Shown: positions 44,715 through 53,137, numbered from the stretch's first letter. The stretch: 64,000 bases of DNA from an uncultured Eubacteriales bacterium (GCA_902765005.1 CACWYB010000011.1:1-64000); one strand, 5' to 3'. The notes: a model not told the origin generated them from the sequence alone. A program made the numbers and translations.

Positions 44715-46142
44715 ATGCTTTACGTTGGCATCCTTCTCGGCATCCTCGCGCTGCTGCTGTTCGTCGCCCTCATCCGCACCCTGTTGACCCCCACCCTGAA
44801 GAGCACCTATGCGGCCAGCGAACCGGAGGAAGCCTCTCGGATGCTTGCCGAAAAGCTGGCCAAAATGGTCCGGTGCGACACCACCTCCTTCAAGAACCAG
44901 CATGACCCGGAGCGCTTCCGGGCCTTCCATCAGGTCCTGCGGGAGCTGTTCCCCCTGGTCCATGAGCAGCTGGAGGTCACGGATATCGACGGCAACCTGC
45001 TCTACTATTGGCAGGGCAAGAGCCGGGAAAAGCCCATCCTGCTCATGAGCCACCAGGACGTGGTCCCCGCCGGGGGCGAGTGGAAGCATCCCCCCTTCTC
45101 CGGCGACATCGAGGACGGCAAGGTCTGGGGCCGGGGCACGTCGGACACCAAGTGCTCCGTCATGGCCTTCTTCCAGGCGGTGGAGGAGCTGCTCGCCGAG
45201 GGCTATGTGCCCGACTGTGACGTGTATCTGTCCTCCTCCTGCACCGAGGAATGGGGCGGGGACGGCTGCCCCAAGCTGGTGGAGGAGATCCGCCGCCGGG
45301 GCGTGGACCTGTTTCTGGTCATGGACGAGGGCGGCGGCATCATCCGGGAGCCCATCGGCGGCATCCCCGGCAACTTCGCCATGATGGGCGTGTTCGAGAA
45401 GGGCTGCGCCGACGTGACCTTCACCGCCCGGGGCAAGGGCGGCCACGCCAGCGCGCCGGGAAAGGACACCCCCATCGACCGGCTCTTCGCCTTTGTGCGG
45501 GACGTGCACCGCTACCCCTTCCGGAAAAAGCTCCTGCCGGAGGTCAGCGCCATGTTCAGCCGCCTGGCGCCCTACTGCGCCTTCCCCCTCAAGTTCCTCT
45601 TCGGCAACCTGTGGCTCTTCGGGCCGCTGCTGAAGCTGGTCCTGCCCTCGGTCAGCGCCACCGCCGCCGCCATGCTCAAGACCACCGTGGCCTTCACCAT
45701 GTCCTCCGGCTCGGAGGCCTTCAACGTGCTGCCCCGGTCCGCCACGCTGGGCGCCAACATCCGCTATATCCCCCACCAGGGGGAGAAGGAGACCCTTGAG
45801 ATCCTGGAAAAGCTGGCCAAAAAGCACGACCTGGAGATGACCGTGGTGGACAGCAACGACTATACCCCGCCTGCGGACATCCACGGCGAAGCCTTCCGGT
45901 CCGTGGAGGCCGCCATCGCGGAAACCTTCCCCGGGCTCCCCGCCATCCCCTATGTCATGACCGGCGCCACGGACGCCCGCTTCTATCAGGAGTATTTTCC
46001 CAACTGCGTCCGCTTCGCCCCGGTGATCTACGGCCCGGAGCAGATGGCCTCCATGCACGCCCCCAACGAGAACATCGAATACAACTGCCTCCCCGGCGCC
46101 GTTCGTCTCTATAAGAACCTCATCAAGGGGCAAAAACGATAA
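44715..46142 (+). CDS. M20 family metallopeptidase (carboxypeptidase PM20D1-like)
   Basis: A 475-residue zinc aminoacylase/carboxypeptidase of family M20. The N-terminus is a single membrane helix (YVGILLGILALLLFVALIRT) that would anchor it. Metal ligands appear in LMSHQDVVP (His), WGRGTSDTKCS (Asp), SSCTEEWGGDG (catalytic Glu pair) and VTGATDARFY-like MTGATDARFYQEYF. Such enzymes split N-acyl amino acids or dipeptides. It is cotranscribed with the membrane pair upstream, which may import or export its substrate. Confidence 0.9.
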   Translation: MLYVGILLGILALLLFVALIRTLLTPTLKSTYAASEPEEASRMLAEKLAKMVRCDTTSFKNQHDPERFRAFHQVLRELFPLVHEQLEVTDIDGNLLYYWQGKSREKPILLMSHQDVVPAGGEWKHPPFSGDIEDGKVWGRGTSDTKCSVMAFFQAVEELLAEGYVPDCDVYLSSSCTEEWGGDGCPKLVEEIRRRGVDLFLVMDEGGGIIREPIGGIPGNFAMMGVFEKGCADVTFTARGKGGHASAPGKDTPIDRLFAFVRDVHRYPFRKKLLPEVSAMFSRLAPYCAFPLKFLFGNLWLFGPLLKLVLPSVSATAAAMLKTTVAFTMSSGSEAFNVLPRSATLGANIRYIPHQGEKETLEILEKLAKKHDLEMTVVDSNDYTPPADIHGEAFRSVEAAIAETFPGLPAIPYVMTGATDARFYQEYFPNCVRFAPVIYGPEQMASMHAPNENIEYNCLPGAVRLYKNLIKGQKR

Positions 46143-46164
46143 TCTTTTCACGTGCTGTGACAAA

Positions 46165-46197
46165 GGGCTTGCATCGCAAGCCCTGTTCTTCTATAAT
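46165..46197 (+). promoter_or_regulatory. Promoter of the 6S-like RNA, overlapping a terminator-like hairpin
   Basis: TTGCAT (46169-46174), 17-base spacer, TATAAT (46192-46197). The palindrome GGGCTTGC-ATC-GCAAGCCC (46165-46183) overlaps it, followed by TGTTCTTCT, and may end the peptidase transcript. Confidence 0.65.
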
Positions 46198-46201
46198 GTG
46201 A

Positions 46202-46368
46202 TTGAAAGCACGAGACCGTGTAACGTCTTGGACGTACGTCCCGGGGGGCCTTGAGGTCATTGGGAGAAGCGGTAAGTGCTTTCTTTGACTTCAAATAAGA
46301 AAGCAGTCCATCCCGACAGGGCGAACCCCAATAGTGTCAGGCCACAGCGCATGCAAACTGCTTTCAAA
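46202..46368 (+). ncRNA. 6S RNA-like structured RNA (ssrS candidate)
   Basis: A gene-free stretch behind a strong promoter folds into one long rod. The closing stem is TTGAAAGCA (46202-46210) with TGCTTTCAA (46359-46367). A large bubble follows, whose 5' side holds a small hairpin (ACGTC-ttg-GACGT, 46223-46235). Then come GGCCTTGA (46247-46254) with TCAGGCC (46337-46343), ATTGGG (46259-46264) with CCCAAT (46327-46332), and an apical hairpin TGCTTTCTT (46277-46285) with AAGAAAGCA (46297-46305). A closing stem, a central bubble and a long terminal arm over about 167 bases is the plan of 6S RNA, which traps housekeeping RNA polymerase. I infer the family from shape, not from sequence match. Confidence 0.55.
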
Positions 46369-46411
46369 AGCATGAAGCCAGAAGCGGAAGAAAAGTCAAG
46401 GGTCTAACCTG

Positions 46412-46441
46412 TTGCCAGGGCGCGGCGTCCTATGCTATACT
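46412..46441 (+). promoter_or_regulatory. Promoter of the dCMP deaminase gene
   Basis: TTGCCA (46412-46417), 18-base spacer, TATACT (46436-46441) with an extended -10 TGC directly before it. Confidence 0.7.
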
Positions 46442-46468
46442 AAACAAAACATCTTTGGAGGAACCACT

Positions 46469-46888
46469 ATGGAACGGGTCAGCAAGCGGCAATATTATCT
46501 GGACATCGCGGCGGAGGTGGCGCGGCGGTCCACGTGCCTGAGAAGGCAGTATGGAGCCGTCATCGTGAAGAACGACGAGATCGTGGCCACCGGCTACAAC
46601 GGCGCCCCCCGGGGCGACGAGAACTGCTGCGACGTGGGCGTCTGCTGGCGGGAGGCCCACGGCATCCCCCACGGGGAGCAGTATGAGAAGTGCGTGGCCG
46701 TCCACGCCGAGTGCAACGCCATCATCTCCGCCAGCCGCAACGAGATGCTGGGAGCCACCCTGTACCTCTTCGGCTTTGAGAACGGCAAGCCCCTGGAGAA
46801 GGCGGAGCCCTGCGTCATGTGCTCTCGCATGATCAAAAACGCCGGTATCGCCAAGGTCATCAATCAGGTGGAGGACAGGTCTGTTTGA
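46469..46888 (+). CDS. dCMP deaminase family protein (ComEB-like)
   Basis: A 139-residue zinc-dependent deaminase that would convert dCMP to dUMP for thymidylate synthesis. The zinc and catalytic residues are His79 and Glu81 (VHAECNAI) and Cys115 with Cys118 (PCVMCSRM). The additional cysteines in ENCCDVGVCWRE match the second zinc site of dCMP deaminases. The start ATG 46469 follows TTGGAGGA and lies 28 bases after the promoter; the longer frame from 46412 would start inside the -35 box. Confidence 0.92.
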   Translation: MERVSKRQYYLDIAAEVARRSTCLRRQYGAVIVKNDEIVATGYNGAPRGDENCCDVGVCWREAHGIPHGEQYEKCVAVHAECNAIISASRNEMLGATLYLFGFENGKPLEKAEPCVMCSRMIKNAGIAKVINQVEDRSV

Positions 46889-46933
46889 ACAAGCTTTTTC
46901 CGGCGAATTTGCAAGGAAAGCACGTTTTTCCTC

Positions 46934-46962
46934 TTGACAATTTGAGTTGGGATGGCTACAAT
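46934..46962 (+). promoter_or_regulatory. Promoter of tRNA-Arg
   Basis: TTGACA (46934-46939), 17-base spacer, TACAAT (46957-46962). The mature tRNA starts 85 bases downstream, so a 5' leader is removed by RNase P. Confidence 0.8.
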
Positions 46963-47046
46963 AGATAAGCGTTCCGGGTTCGCCTGGAGCAAAAAGGAGT
47001 CATCTCCCTGTGTTAGCGTTTTGCGGCACGCAAAAGGCAGCACGAT

Positions 47047-47122
47047 GCGCCCGTAGCTCAGCGGATAGAGTGCCCGGCTACGAACCGGTAGGTCGTGGGT
47101 TCGAACCCCTCCGGGCGCGCCA
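47047..47122 (+). tRNA. tRNA-Arg (anticodon ACG)
   Basis: A 76-base cloverleaf with acceptor stem GCGCCCG/CGGGCGC, D arm GCTCAGCGGATAGAGT, anticodon loop CTACGAA with anticodon ACG (read as ICG, arginine CGN codons), T arm GTGGG-TTCGAAC-CCCTC region and an encoded CCA at 47120-47122. The T stem contains a weak pair and the anticodon stem begins with a C-T mismatch, otherwise it is regular. It is a single tRNA with its own promoter and terminator. Confidence 0.95.
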
Positions 47123-47131
47123 AGTAAAGAA

Positions 47132-47153
47132 GCCACCGTTAGGTGGCTTTTTT
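47132..47153 (+). terminator. Rho-independent terminator after tRNA-Arg
   Basis: GCCACC (47132-47137) pairs with GGTGGC (47142-47147) around a GTTA loop, followed by six T. Outer bases (CCAAGTAAA and TTTACTTGG) extend the pairing to 47119-47158. Confidence 0.92.
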
Positions 47154-47230
47154 ACTTGGCATTTTAGATAAAGAGATCCGAACCCTGAGCGAGGCCGCTT
47201 CGCCGGGAAAAGGAATAGTCGTCTCTCCCC

Positions 47231-48094
47231 TCACGGGGCGTGCAGCTCCAGATAGGCGGAGGGGGACATGCCGTACTCCTTGCGGAAGGCCCGGTAGAAG
47301 GCGGAGTAGTCCCCAAAGCCCCACTGCCGGTAGGCTTCCCCCACGGGGACGCCCCCCTGGATGGCGTCGCAGCAGGCGGCCAGGCGCTTTTTCAGAATGT
47401 ACTGGTGGACGGACAGGCCCGAGTTCTCCCGGAACAGGTGGACCAGGTAGTATTTGCTCAAATAGAACTGCCGGGCCAGGGCGTCCAGGCTCAGCGGCTC
47501 GTCCAGATGCTCGTCCACATAGTGGGTGATGGCCTCGTAGCGGCTCAGCAGCTCCTTCCGGTTCCGGCGCTGCTCCTGTTCGTGGACGGCCCGGGAAAGG
47601 AACAGCAGCAGATCCGAGATGCACAGGTCGATCATGGGCCCCTTGGCGAACCGGTCCGCGTGGATCTCATCCAGAAGGGTGAAGAGCCGGGTGCGCAGGG
47701 CATTGAAGGTGGGCAGATCGAAGTGATACACATACCGGCCTCTGTCCGCCCGCCGCAGCAGATACCCATACTCGGGGGCCCGGGCCTCCTGAGCCTGCAA
47801 AAAAGCTTTGCTCTGCCAGAACACGAACCGGCGGTAGGGCTTCTCCGGGTCCGACAGGATGGCCCGGTGGTCCATGCCCGGGGGGATAACGATCACGTCC
47901 CCGGGGCGCAGGGGATAGGCCCGGCCGTCGATCTCCATGGACACGGCCCCCTCCTCAAAGAAATACAGCTCGTAGTAGTCGTGGCTGTGGCTGCCCACGC
48001 TGTGAAAATGGGTGTCGCTGTAGTAGAACACCTCATAGTCCTCGCTGAGCATATACTGGCGGGTGTTGAACTTGCTGCCCTGGCGTTTCGGCAT
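47231..48094 (-). CDS. AraC family transcriptional regulator
   Basis: A 287-residue regulator with an N-terminal cupin sensor domain (SHSHDYYELYFFEEGAVSME, then RPGDVIVIPPGMDH) and a C-terminal AraC double helix-turn-helix (LSLDALARQFYLSKYYLVHL and the signature WGFGDYSAFYRAFRKEYGMS). It is divergent from the hexuronate operon starting at 48220, so it probably senses a uronate or its product and activates uxuB and the genes behind it. A TTGCA...TGCAA repeat lies between the two genes, on its own -35 box. Confidence 0.92.
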   Translation of the reverse strand: MPKRQGSKFNTRQYMLSEDYEVFYYSDTHFHSVGSHSHDYYELYFFEEGAVSMEIDGRAYPLRPGDVIVIPPGMDHRAILSDPEKPYRRFVFWQSKAFLQAQEARAPEYGYLLRRADRGRYVYHFDLPTFNALRTRLFTLLDEIHADRFAKGPMIDLCISDLLLFLSRAVHEQEQRRNRKELLSRYEAITHYVDEHLDEPLSLDALARQFYLSKYYLVHLFRENSGLSVHQYILKKRLAACCDAIQGGVPVGEAYRQWGFGDYSAFYRAFRKEYGMSPSAYLELHAP

Positions 48095-48120
48095 GGACGG
48101 ACCCTCCTCCCTTTGATTAG

Positions 48121-48148
48121 ATTATAGCAACTTTTGCAAAGTATGCAA
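48121..48148 (-). promoter_or_regulatory. AraC-gene promoter with overlapping inverted repeat
   Basis: On the minus strand: TTGCAT (48143-48148), 16-base spacer, TATAAT (48121-48126). The inverted repeat TTGCA-agta-like spacer-TGCAA (48134-48148) covers the -35 box and could be the AraC binding site used for autoregulation. The plus-strand promoter of uxuB has a TACAAT -10 (48184-48189) but no good -35, as expected for an activated promoter. Confidence 0.6.
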
Positions 48149-48219
48149 CAAAAGAAACAATAGATTGCACCAGAAAAATTCGATACAATATTACCATAAA
48201 CCAAGAGGAGGTTTTTTTC

Positions 48220-49071
48220 ATGATGCCCAATGTGTTGAACACCGATTTGACCGGCAAGGTGGCCGTGGTCACCGGCGCCGGCGGCGTGCTCTGCTCCGCT
48301 TTTGCCAAGGTCCTGGCCCGGGCCGGTGCCAAGGTGGCGCTGCTGGATTTGAACTATGAGGCAGCGGACAAGTTTGCTCAGGAGATCGTGGCCGAGGGCG
48401 GCACCGCCAAGGCCTACAAGTGCAACGTGCTGGATAAGGACATCTGCTTTGCCGTGGCGGATGAGGTGGAGAAGGACTTCGGGCCCTGCGACATCCTTTT
48501 GAACGGCGCCGGCGGCAACAATCCCCGGGCCACCACGGACAAGGAGTATTTCGAACTGGGCGACATCGAGGGGGACACCAAGAGCTTTTTCGACCTGGAT
48601 AAGTCCGGCGTCGAGTTTGTGTTCAACCTGAACTTCATCGGCACCCTGCTCCCCACCCAGGCCTTTGCCCGGCAGATGGTGGGCCGTGAGGGCTGCAACA
48701 TTCTGAACATCAGCTCCATGAACGCCTACACGCCGCTCACCAAGATCCCCGCCTATTCCGGCGCCAAGGCCGCCATCAGCAACTTCACCCAGTGGCTGGC
48801 GGTCCACTTCTCCAAAGTGGGCATCCGGGTCAACGCCATCGCCCCCGGGTTCTTCTCCACGGCCCAGAACGCGGCCCTGCTGTGGAATCCCGACGGCACC
48901 CCCACCGCCCGCACCGGCAAGATCCTGGCCGCCACGCCCATGGGCCGCTTCGGCCAGCCCGAGGAGCTGAACGGCGCCCTGCTGTTCCTCCTCAACAATG
49001 AGGCCGCGGGCTTCGTCACCGGCGTGACCATCCCCATCGACGGCGGCTTCTCCGCCTACTCCGGCGTCTAA
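48220..49071 (+). CDS. uxuB: SDR family D-mannonate oxidoreductase (fructuronate reductase)
   Basis: A 283-residue short-chain dehydrogenase of the type used as UxuB in Bacillus and Clostridia, reducing D-fructuronate to D-mannonate with NAD(P)H. The cofactor loop is VVTGAGGVLC (a Cys replaces the last Gly), the NGAGG motif is present (LLNGAGGNNP), and the catalytic Ser, Tyr and Lys lie in ISSMNAY and PAYSGAKAAISNF. It has the insertion around residues 105-130 found in mannonate oxidoreductases. AGAGGAGG precedes ATG 48220. It heads the operon with uxaC at the far end. Confidence 0.85.
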   Translation: MMPNVLNTDLTGKVAVVTGAGGVLCSAFAKVLARAGAKVALLDLNYEAADKFAQEIVAEGGTAKAYKCNVLDKDICFAVADEVEKDFGPCDILLNGAGGNNPRATTDKEYFELGDIEGDTKSFFDLDKSGVEFVFNLNFIGTLLPTQAFARQMVGREGCNILNISSMNAYTPLTKIPAYSGAKAAISNFTQWLAVHFSKVGIRVNAIAPGFFSTAQNAALLWNPDGTPTARTGKILAATPMGRFGQPEELNGALLFLLNNEAAGFVTGVTIPIDGGFSAYSGV

Positions 49072-49074
49072 ATT

Positions 49075-49323
49075 CCATCGAAAAACACGTTTTTCGATGG
49101 GGTCAGCTGCGGCTGGGCTTTGCACCGTTGCCTAAAATGCTGCGCATTTTCGGGCGGCAACGGCGAAAGGTGTAGCAAAAACGCTTTGCGTTTTTGTATC
49201 CACACGCGCTATGTCGATGCGAATTGCTGCAGTGCAGCAAATCGCATTGGATTTTACAGATCGGCAGCAGACGTTCTTCCTTTGCAGCTGACCAGCGGGC
49301 GTCTACAACGCCCTTGTGCTGCC
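49075..49323 (+). repeat. Array of consecutive hairpins between uxuB and the sugar kinase
   Basis: A 310-base gene-free gap in the operon holds at least five inverted repeats in a row. They are CCATCGAAAAAC with its complement (49075-49100); CCGTTGCC ... GGCAACGG enclosing AAAATGC/GCATTTT (49125-49163); CAAAAACGC-ttt-GCGTTTTTG (49176-49196); a 14-bp stem ATGCGA-a-TTGCTGCA with its complement (49217-49247); and GGGCGT/ACGCCC (49297-49313) within GGCAGCA ... TGCTGCC (49263-49323). None has a proper T tract. They may stabilise the upstream mRNA or weaken transcription of the downstream genes. Confidence 0.65.
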
Positions 49324-49383
49324 CGCCAAAGATACATTACGTTTTCCAAGTTTGATTGATTTAAGAAAGGCATGTGTATCACT

Positions 49384-50348
49384 ATGAAAGAGAATTACAA
49401 GTACGCCATCGCCTGCCCCACCAGCATGGGCCTTCGGATCACCCCCCAGGATCGCATGGCGGTCCACAACAGCAACCTGTTCTACCTGCAGGCCACCAGC
49501 GCCGAGAGCAACGTGCTGAACGTGTCCTCCTCCCTGGGCAAGGAGTGCCTGGTCCTGACCAAGTTCGTGGAGGGCAGCCCCATGGCCGCCTTCATCAAGG
49601 CCCAGCTTCGGGCCCGGAACATCACGATCGGGCCGGCGAGGTGGGCAGGACCCTGTCCGCTTCTGACTTCGACCTCGACCGCATCTTCGGCCAGGAGGGC
49701 GTGGGCATCCTGCATCTCTCCGGCCTCATCGCGGCCATGAGTCCCGAGACCACCCAGTGCTGTTTGGAGCTGGCCCGCGTGGCCAAAAAGTACGGCACCC
49801 TGGTCAGCTTCGACCTCAACTACCGGGCCACCTTCTGGGCGGGCCGGGAGCAGGAGCTCAAGGCGGCCTTCCATGAGATCGCCTCCGTGACGGACATCCT
49901 CATCGGCAACGAGGAGGACTTCCAGCTCTGCCTGGGCTTTGCCGGTCCCGAGGCGGGCGGCAAGGAGCTGGGGAGCAAGATCGACCGCTTCAAGGGCATG
50001 ATCGAGCAGGTTCGGGAAAAGTACCCCAACGCCCGGGCCTACGCCACCACCCTGCGGCAGGTGGTCTCCGCCAACGAGCACCTCTGGGGCGCCATCCTCT
50101 ATTCCGAGGGCAAGTGGTACGTGGAGGAGCCCCGACCCATCCAGGTCATGGACCGGATCGGCGGCGGCGACGGGTTCTCCGGCGGCCTGCTCTACGCGGT
50201 GCTCCAGGGCTGGGATGCCGAGAAGTGGCTCCAGTTCGGCTGGGCTTCCGGCGTGCTGGCGGCCTCCAGCCTGAACGACTATGCCGAGCCCGCCGACGAG
50301 AAGCAGGTTTGGGACGTCTATAAGGGAAATGCCCGTGTCCAGAGATAA
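49384..50348 (+). pseudogene. kdgK: PfkB-family sugar kinase (2-keto-3-deoxygluconate kinase-like), frameshifted as sequenced
   Basis: The first about 81 codons (YAIACPTSMGLRITPQDRMA, then NSNLFYLQATSAESNVLNVS) and the part from about 49630 on (DRAGEVGRTLSASDFDLDRI, LVSFDLNYRATFW, IGNEEDFQLCLG, final DRIGGGDGFSGGLLYAVLQG with the catalytic Asp) belong to one PfkB kinase but lie in different frames. About 35 residues expected between 'ARNI' and 'DRAGEV' are missing, including part of the lid and substrate pocket. Such kinases are annotated as 2-keto-3-deoxygluconate kinases. As no dehydratase or aldolase for that path is in this operon, gluconate is an alternative substrate. The start has AGAAAGG 13 bases upstream; ATG 49372 is the alternative. 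Confidence 0.8.
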
Positions 50349-50383
50349 AGCAAAGCGCATCAAATAAAGGAGAAGAAGTTTTT

Positions 50384-51835
50384 ATGAAGAAAGCAGACAT
50401 CGGCCTTATCGGCCTGGCCGTCATGGGCGAGAACCTGGTCATGAACATGGAAAGTAAGGGCTTCACCGTGGCCGTCTTCAACCGGACCACCGCCAAGGTG
50501 GACGCCTTCGTGGAAGGCCGTGCCGCCGGTAAGAACATCATCGGCTGCCACAGCCTCCAGGAGCTGGTGGACAACCTGGAAAAGCCCCGGAAGGTCTTCA
50601 TGATGGTCAAGGCCGGCAGCGCCGTGGACGACATGATCGACAAGCTCCTGCCCCTCTTGGAGGACGGCGACATCCTCATCGACGGCGGCAACAGCCACTT
50701 CCCCGACACCATCCGGCGGACGGAGTATGTGGAGAGCAAGGGCAAGCTGTATGTGGGCACCGGCGTGTCCGGCGGCGAAGAGGGCGCCCTGAAAGGCCCC
50801 TCCATGATGCCCGGTGGCTCCCCTGCGGCCTGGCCCTATGTGAAGCCCATCTTCCAGGCCATCTGCGCCAAGGTGGAGGACGGCTCCCCCTGCTGCGACT
50901 GGGTGGGCGAGAACGGCGCGGGCCACTTTGTGAAGATGGTCCACAACGGCATCGAGTACGGCGACATGCAGCTCATCTGCGAGGCCTATCAGCTCATGCG
51001 TGACCTGCTGGGCCTCTCCTACGAGGAGATGCACGACATCTTCACCAAGTGGAACGAGACCGAGCTTGATTCCTACCTCATCGAGATCACCCGGGACATC
51101 CTGGGCTACAAGGACGAGGACGGCTCCCCCCTGGTGGAGCACATACTGGACACCGCGGGCCAGAAGGGCACCGGCAAGTGGACCGGCATCGCGGCCCTGG
51201 ACGAGGGCGTGCCCCTGACGCTCATCGGCGAGGCCGTGTTCGCCCGCTGCCTCTCCGCCATGAAGGAGGAGCGGGTGGAGGCCGCCAAGACCTTCGGCCG
51301 GCAGGTGCCCGCCTTCACCGGCGATAAGGAGGCCTTCATCGAGGCCATCCGGCAAGCCCTCTTTGCCTCCAAGATCATCTCCTACGCCCAGGGCTACACC
51401 CTCATGCGCACCGCTGCCCAGCATTACGGCTGGAACCTCAATTACGGTGGCATCGCCCTCATGTGGCGGGGCGGCTGCATCATCCGCAGCGTCTTCCTGG
51501 GCAAGATCAAGGAAGCCTACGACAAGAACCCGGCTCTCAGCAATCTGCTCCTGGACCCCTACTTCAAGGGGACCATCGAGAAGCTGGTGCCGTCTTGGCG
51601 CACCGTGGCGGCGGCGGCCCTCACCTACGGCGTGCCCGCCCCGGCCATGACCTCGGCTCTCAGCTACTTTGACGGCTACACCACCGAGCGCCTGCCCGCG
51701 AACCTCCTGCAGGCCCAGCGGGACTACTTCGGCGCCCACACCTACGAGCGGCTGGACGCGCCTCGGGGCCAGTTCTTCCACACCAACTGGACCGGCCATG
51801 GCGGCAACACCGCTGCGACAACGTACAACGCGTAA
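50384..51835 (+). CDS. gnd: 6-phosphogluconate dehydrogenase, decarboxylating
   Basis: A 483-residue enzyme converting 6-phosphogluconate to ribulose-5-phosphate and CO2 with NADP+. The N-terminal Rossmann fold has GLAVMGENLVMNM and the NRTT stretch typical of NADP+ preference, GTGVSGGEEGALKGPSMMPG follows, and the catalytic Lys-His-Asn set is in FVKMVHNGIEYGDMQ. The C-terminal helical domain and tail (FHTNWTGHGG) are complete. AAAGGAG precedes the ATG. A full Gnd inside a hexuronate operon is unusual and suggests that this path ends in 6-phosphogluconate rather than in KDPG. Confidence 0.96.
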   Translation: MKKADIGLIGLAVMGENLVMNMESKGFTVAVFNRTTAKVDAFVEGRAAGKNIIGCHSLQELVDNLEKPRKVFMMVKAGSAVDDMIDKLLPLLEDGDILIDGGNSHFPDTIRRTEYVESKGKLYVGTGVSGGEEGALKGPSMMPGGSPAAWPYVKPIFQAICAKVEDGSPCCDWVGENGAGHFVKMVHNGIEYGDMQLICEAYQLMRDLLGLSYEEMHDIFTKWNETELDSYLIEITRDILGYKDEDGSPLVEHILDTAGQKGTGKWTGIAALDEGVPLTLIGEAVFARCLSAMKEERVEAAKTFGRQVPAFTGDKEAFIEAIRQALFASKIISYAQGYTLMRTAAQHYGWNLNYGGIALMWRGGCIIRSVFLGKIKEAYDKNPALSNLLLDPYFKGTIEKLVPSWRTVAAAALTYGVPAPAMTSALSYFDGYTTERLPANLLQAQRDYFGAHTYERLDAPRGQFFHTNWTGHGGNTAATTYNA

Positions 51836-51847
51836 GCGGAGCCGTTT

Positions 51848-53134
51848 ATGAACGACATCTATTGCATCGCAAAAACCGACGCGGGTCTCTCCCAGGACGA
51901 GATCCGCGTCGCCCTGCTCCAAAGCCTCTCCGGCCGCAAGCTCAACAAGGTCCTGATCCTGCCTCCGGATTTCACCCGCTTCCATTCCAACGCGGGCTTC
52001 ATCACCAACGTGTACTACCACGCCCTCACGGATGCCGGCGTTCAGGTGGACATCCTGCCCGCCCTGGGCACCCATGTGCCCGTCAGTGAGGAGCAGTGGA
52101 ACAAGATGTTCGGCGACATCCCCTATGAGCGGATGCTGGTCCACAACTGGCGGACGGATGTGGTGAAGATCGGCCAGATTCCGGCGGACTTTGTCTCCGA
52201 GATCACCGAGGGCCTGTGGACGGAGCCGGTGGCCGCGGAGGTGAACCGGCGGGTCATGGACGAGAGCTACGACCTGATCATCTCCCCGGGCCAGGTGGTG
52301 CCCCATGAGGTCATCGGCATGGCCAACCACGCCAAGAACCTGTTCGTGGGCGTGGGCGGGAGCGAGATGATCAACTCCTCCCACATGATCGGCGCGGTCT
52401 ACGGCATGGAGCGGATGATGGGCAAGGACTTCACCCCCGTCCGCCGGATCTTCGACTACGGCCTGGAGCACTTTTTGAAGGACAGGCCCATCCTCTTTGC
52501 CCTGACGGTGACCACCGCCCCTGGCGGCGTCATCCACACCCACGGCCTGTTCATCGGCGAAGGCCGCAGCTGCCTCACGGAGGCGGTGAAGCTGGCCCAG
52601 CAGAAGAACATCGACTTTGTGCCCCATGGCCTCAAAAAGTGCGTGGTGTACCTGGACCCCTCGGAGTTCAAGAGCACCTGGCTGGGCAACAAGGCCGTCT
52701 ACCGCACCCGCATGGCCATGGCCGACGGCGGCGAGCTCATCGTGCTGGCTCCCGGCGTGGAACGCTTCGGGGAGGACAACCAGGTGGATAAGCTCATCCG
52801 CAAGTATGGTTATCGGGGCCGGCTGAACACGCTGGAACAGTTCAAGAAGCCCGAGAACCAGGATCTGCGGGACAACATGGGCGCCGCCGCCCACCTGATC
52901 CACGGCTCCTCCGACGGCCGGTTTACCATCACCTATGCGGTGAAGGACATCACCAAGGAGGAGATCGAGGGCGTGGGCTTTGCCGCCGCGGATTACGACG
53001 AGATGGCCAGGAAATACGACCCCCAAAAGCTCGCCTACGGCTTCAACACCGTGGATGGGGAGGAGGTCTACTTCATCCCCAACCCGGCTTTGGGCCTTTG
53101 GATCAACCGGGAACGCTTTGAAAAGGAGAATTGA
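51848..53134 (+). CDS. LarA-family (DUF2088) nickel-pincer racemase/epimerase homologue
   Basis: A 428-residue member of the lactate racemase family. The residues that hold the nickel-pincer nucleotide in LarA are all visible: Arg44 in PDFTR, His76 (LGTHVPVS), His153 (VVPHEVIG), Lys163 (the covalent lysine, NHAKNLFV) and His179 (NSSHMIGA). The spacings 153-163-179 equal those of Lactobacillus LarA (174-184-200). Lactate is an unlikely substrate in this setting; as I recall, LarA homologues acting on gluconate as C2 epimerases have been described, so D-mannonate to D-gluconate is my inference. The cofactor-making genes larB, larC and larE are not in the window. It lies between gnd (12 bases) and uxaC (3 bases). 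Confidence 0.85.
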   Translation: MNDIYCIAKTDAGLSQDEIRVALLQSLSGRKLNKVLILPPDFTRFHSNAGFITNVYYHALTDAGVQVDILPALGTHVPVSEEQWNKMFGDIPYERMLVHNWRTDVVKIGQIPADFVSEITEGLWTEPVAAEVNRRVMDESYDLIISPGQVVPHEVIGMANHAKNLFVGVGGSEMINSSHMIGAVYGMERMMGKDFTPVRRIFDYGLEHFLKDRPILFALTVTTAPGGVIHTHGLFIGEGRSCLTEAVKLAQQKNIDFVPHGLKKCVVYLDPSEFKSTWLGNKAVYRTRMAMADGGELIVLAPGVERFGEDNQVDKLIRKYGYRGRLNTLEQFKKPENQDLRDNMGAAAHLIHGSSDGRFTITYAVKDITKEEIEGVGFAAADYDEMARKYDPQKLAYGFNTVDGEEVYFIPNPALGLWINRERFEKEN

Positions 53135-53137
53135 GAA

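Noticed and set aside
46864..47136. Minus-strand frame of 90 codons containing GGVRTHDLPVRSRALYPLSY
   Set aside because: This is the well-known false protein from reading the complement of a tRNA; it overlaps tRNA-Arg at 47047-47122.
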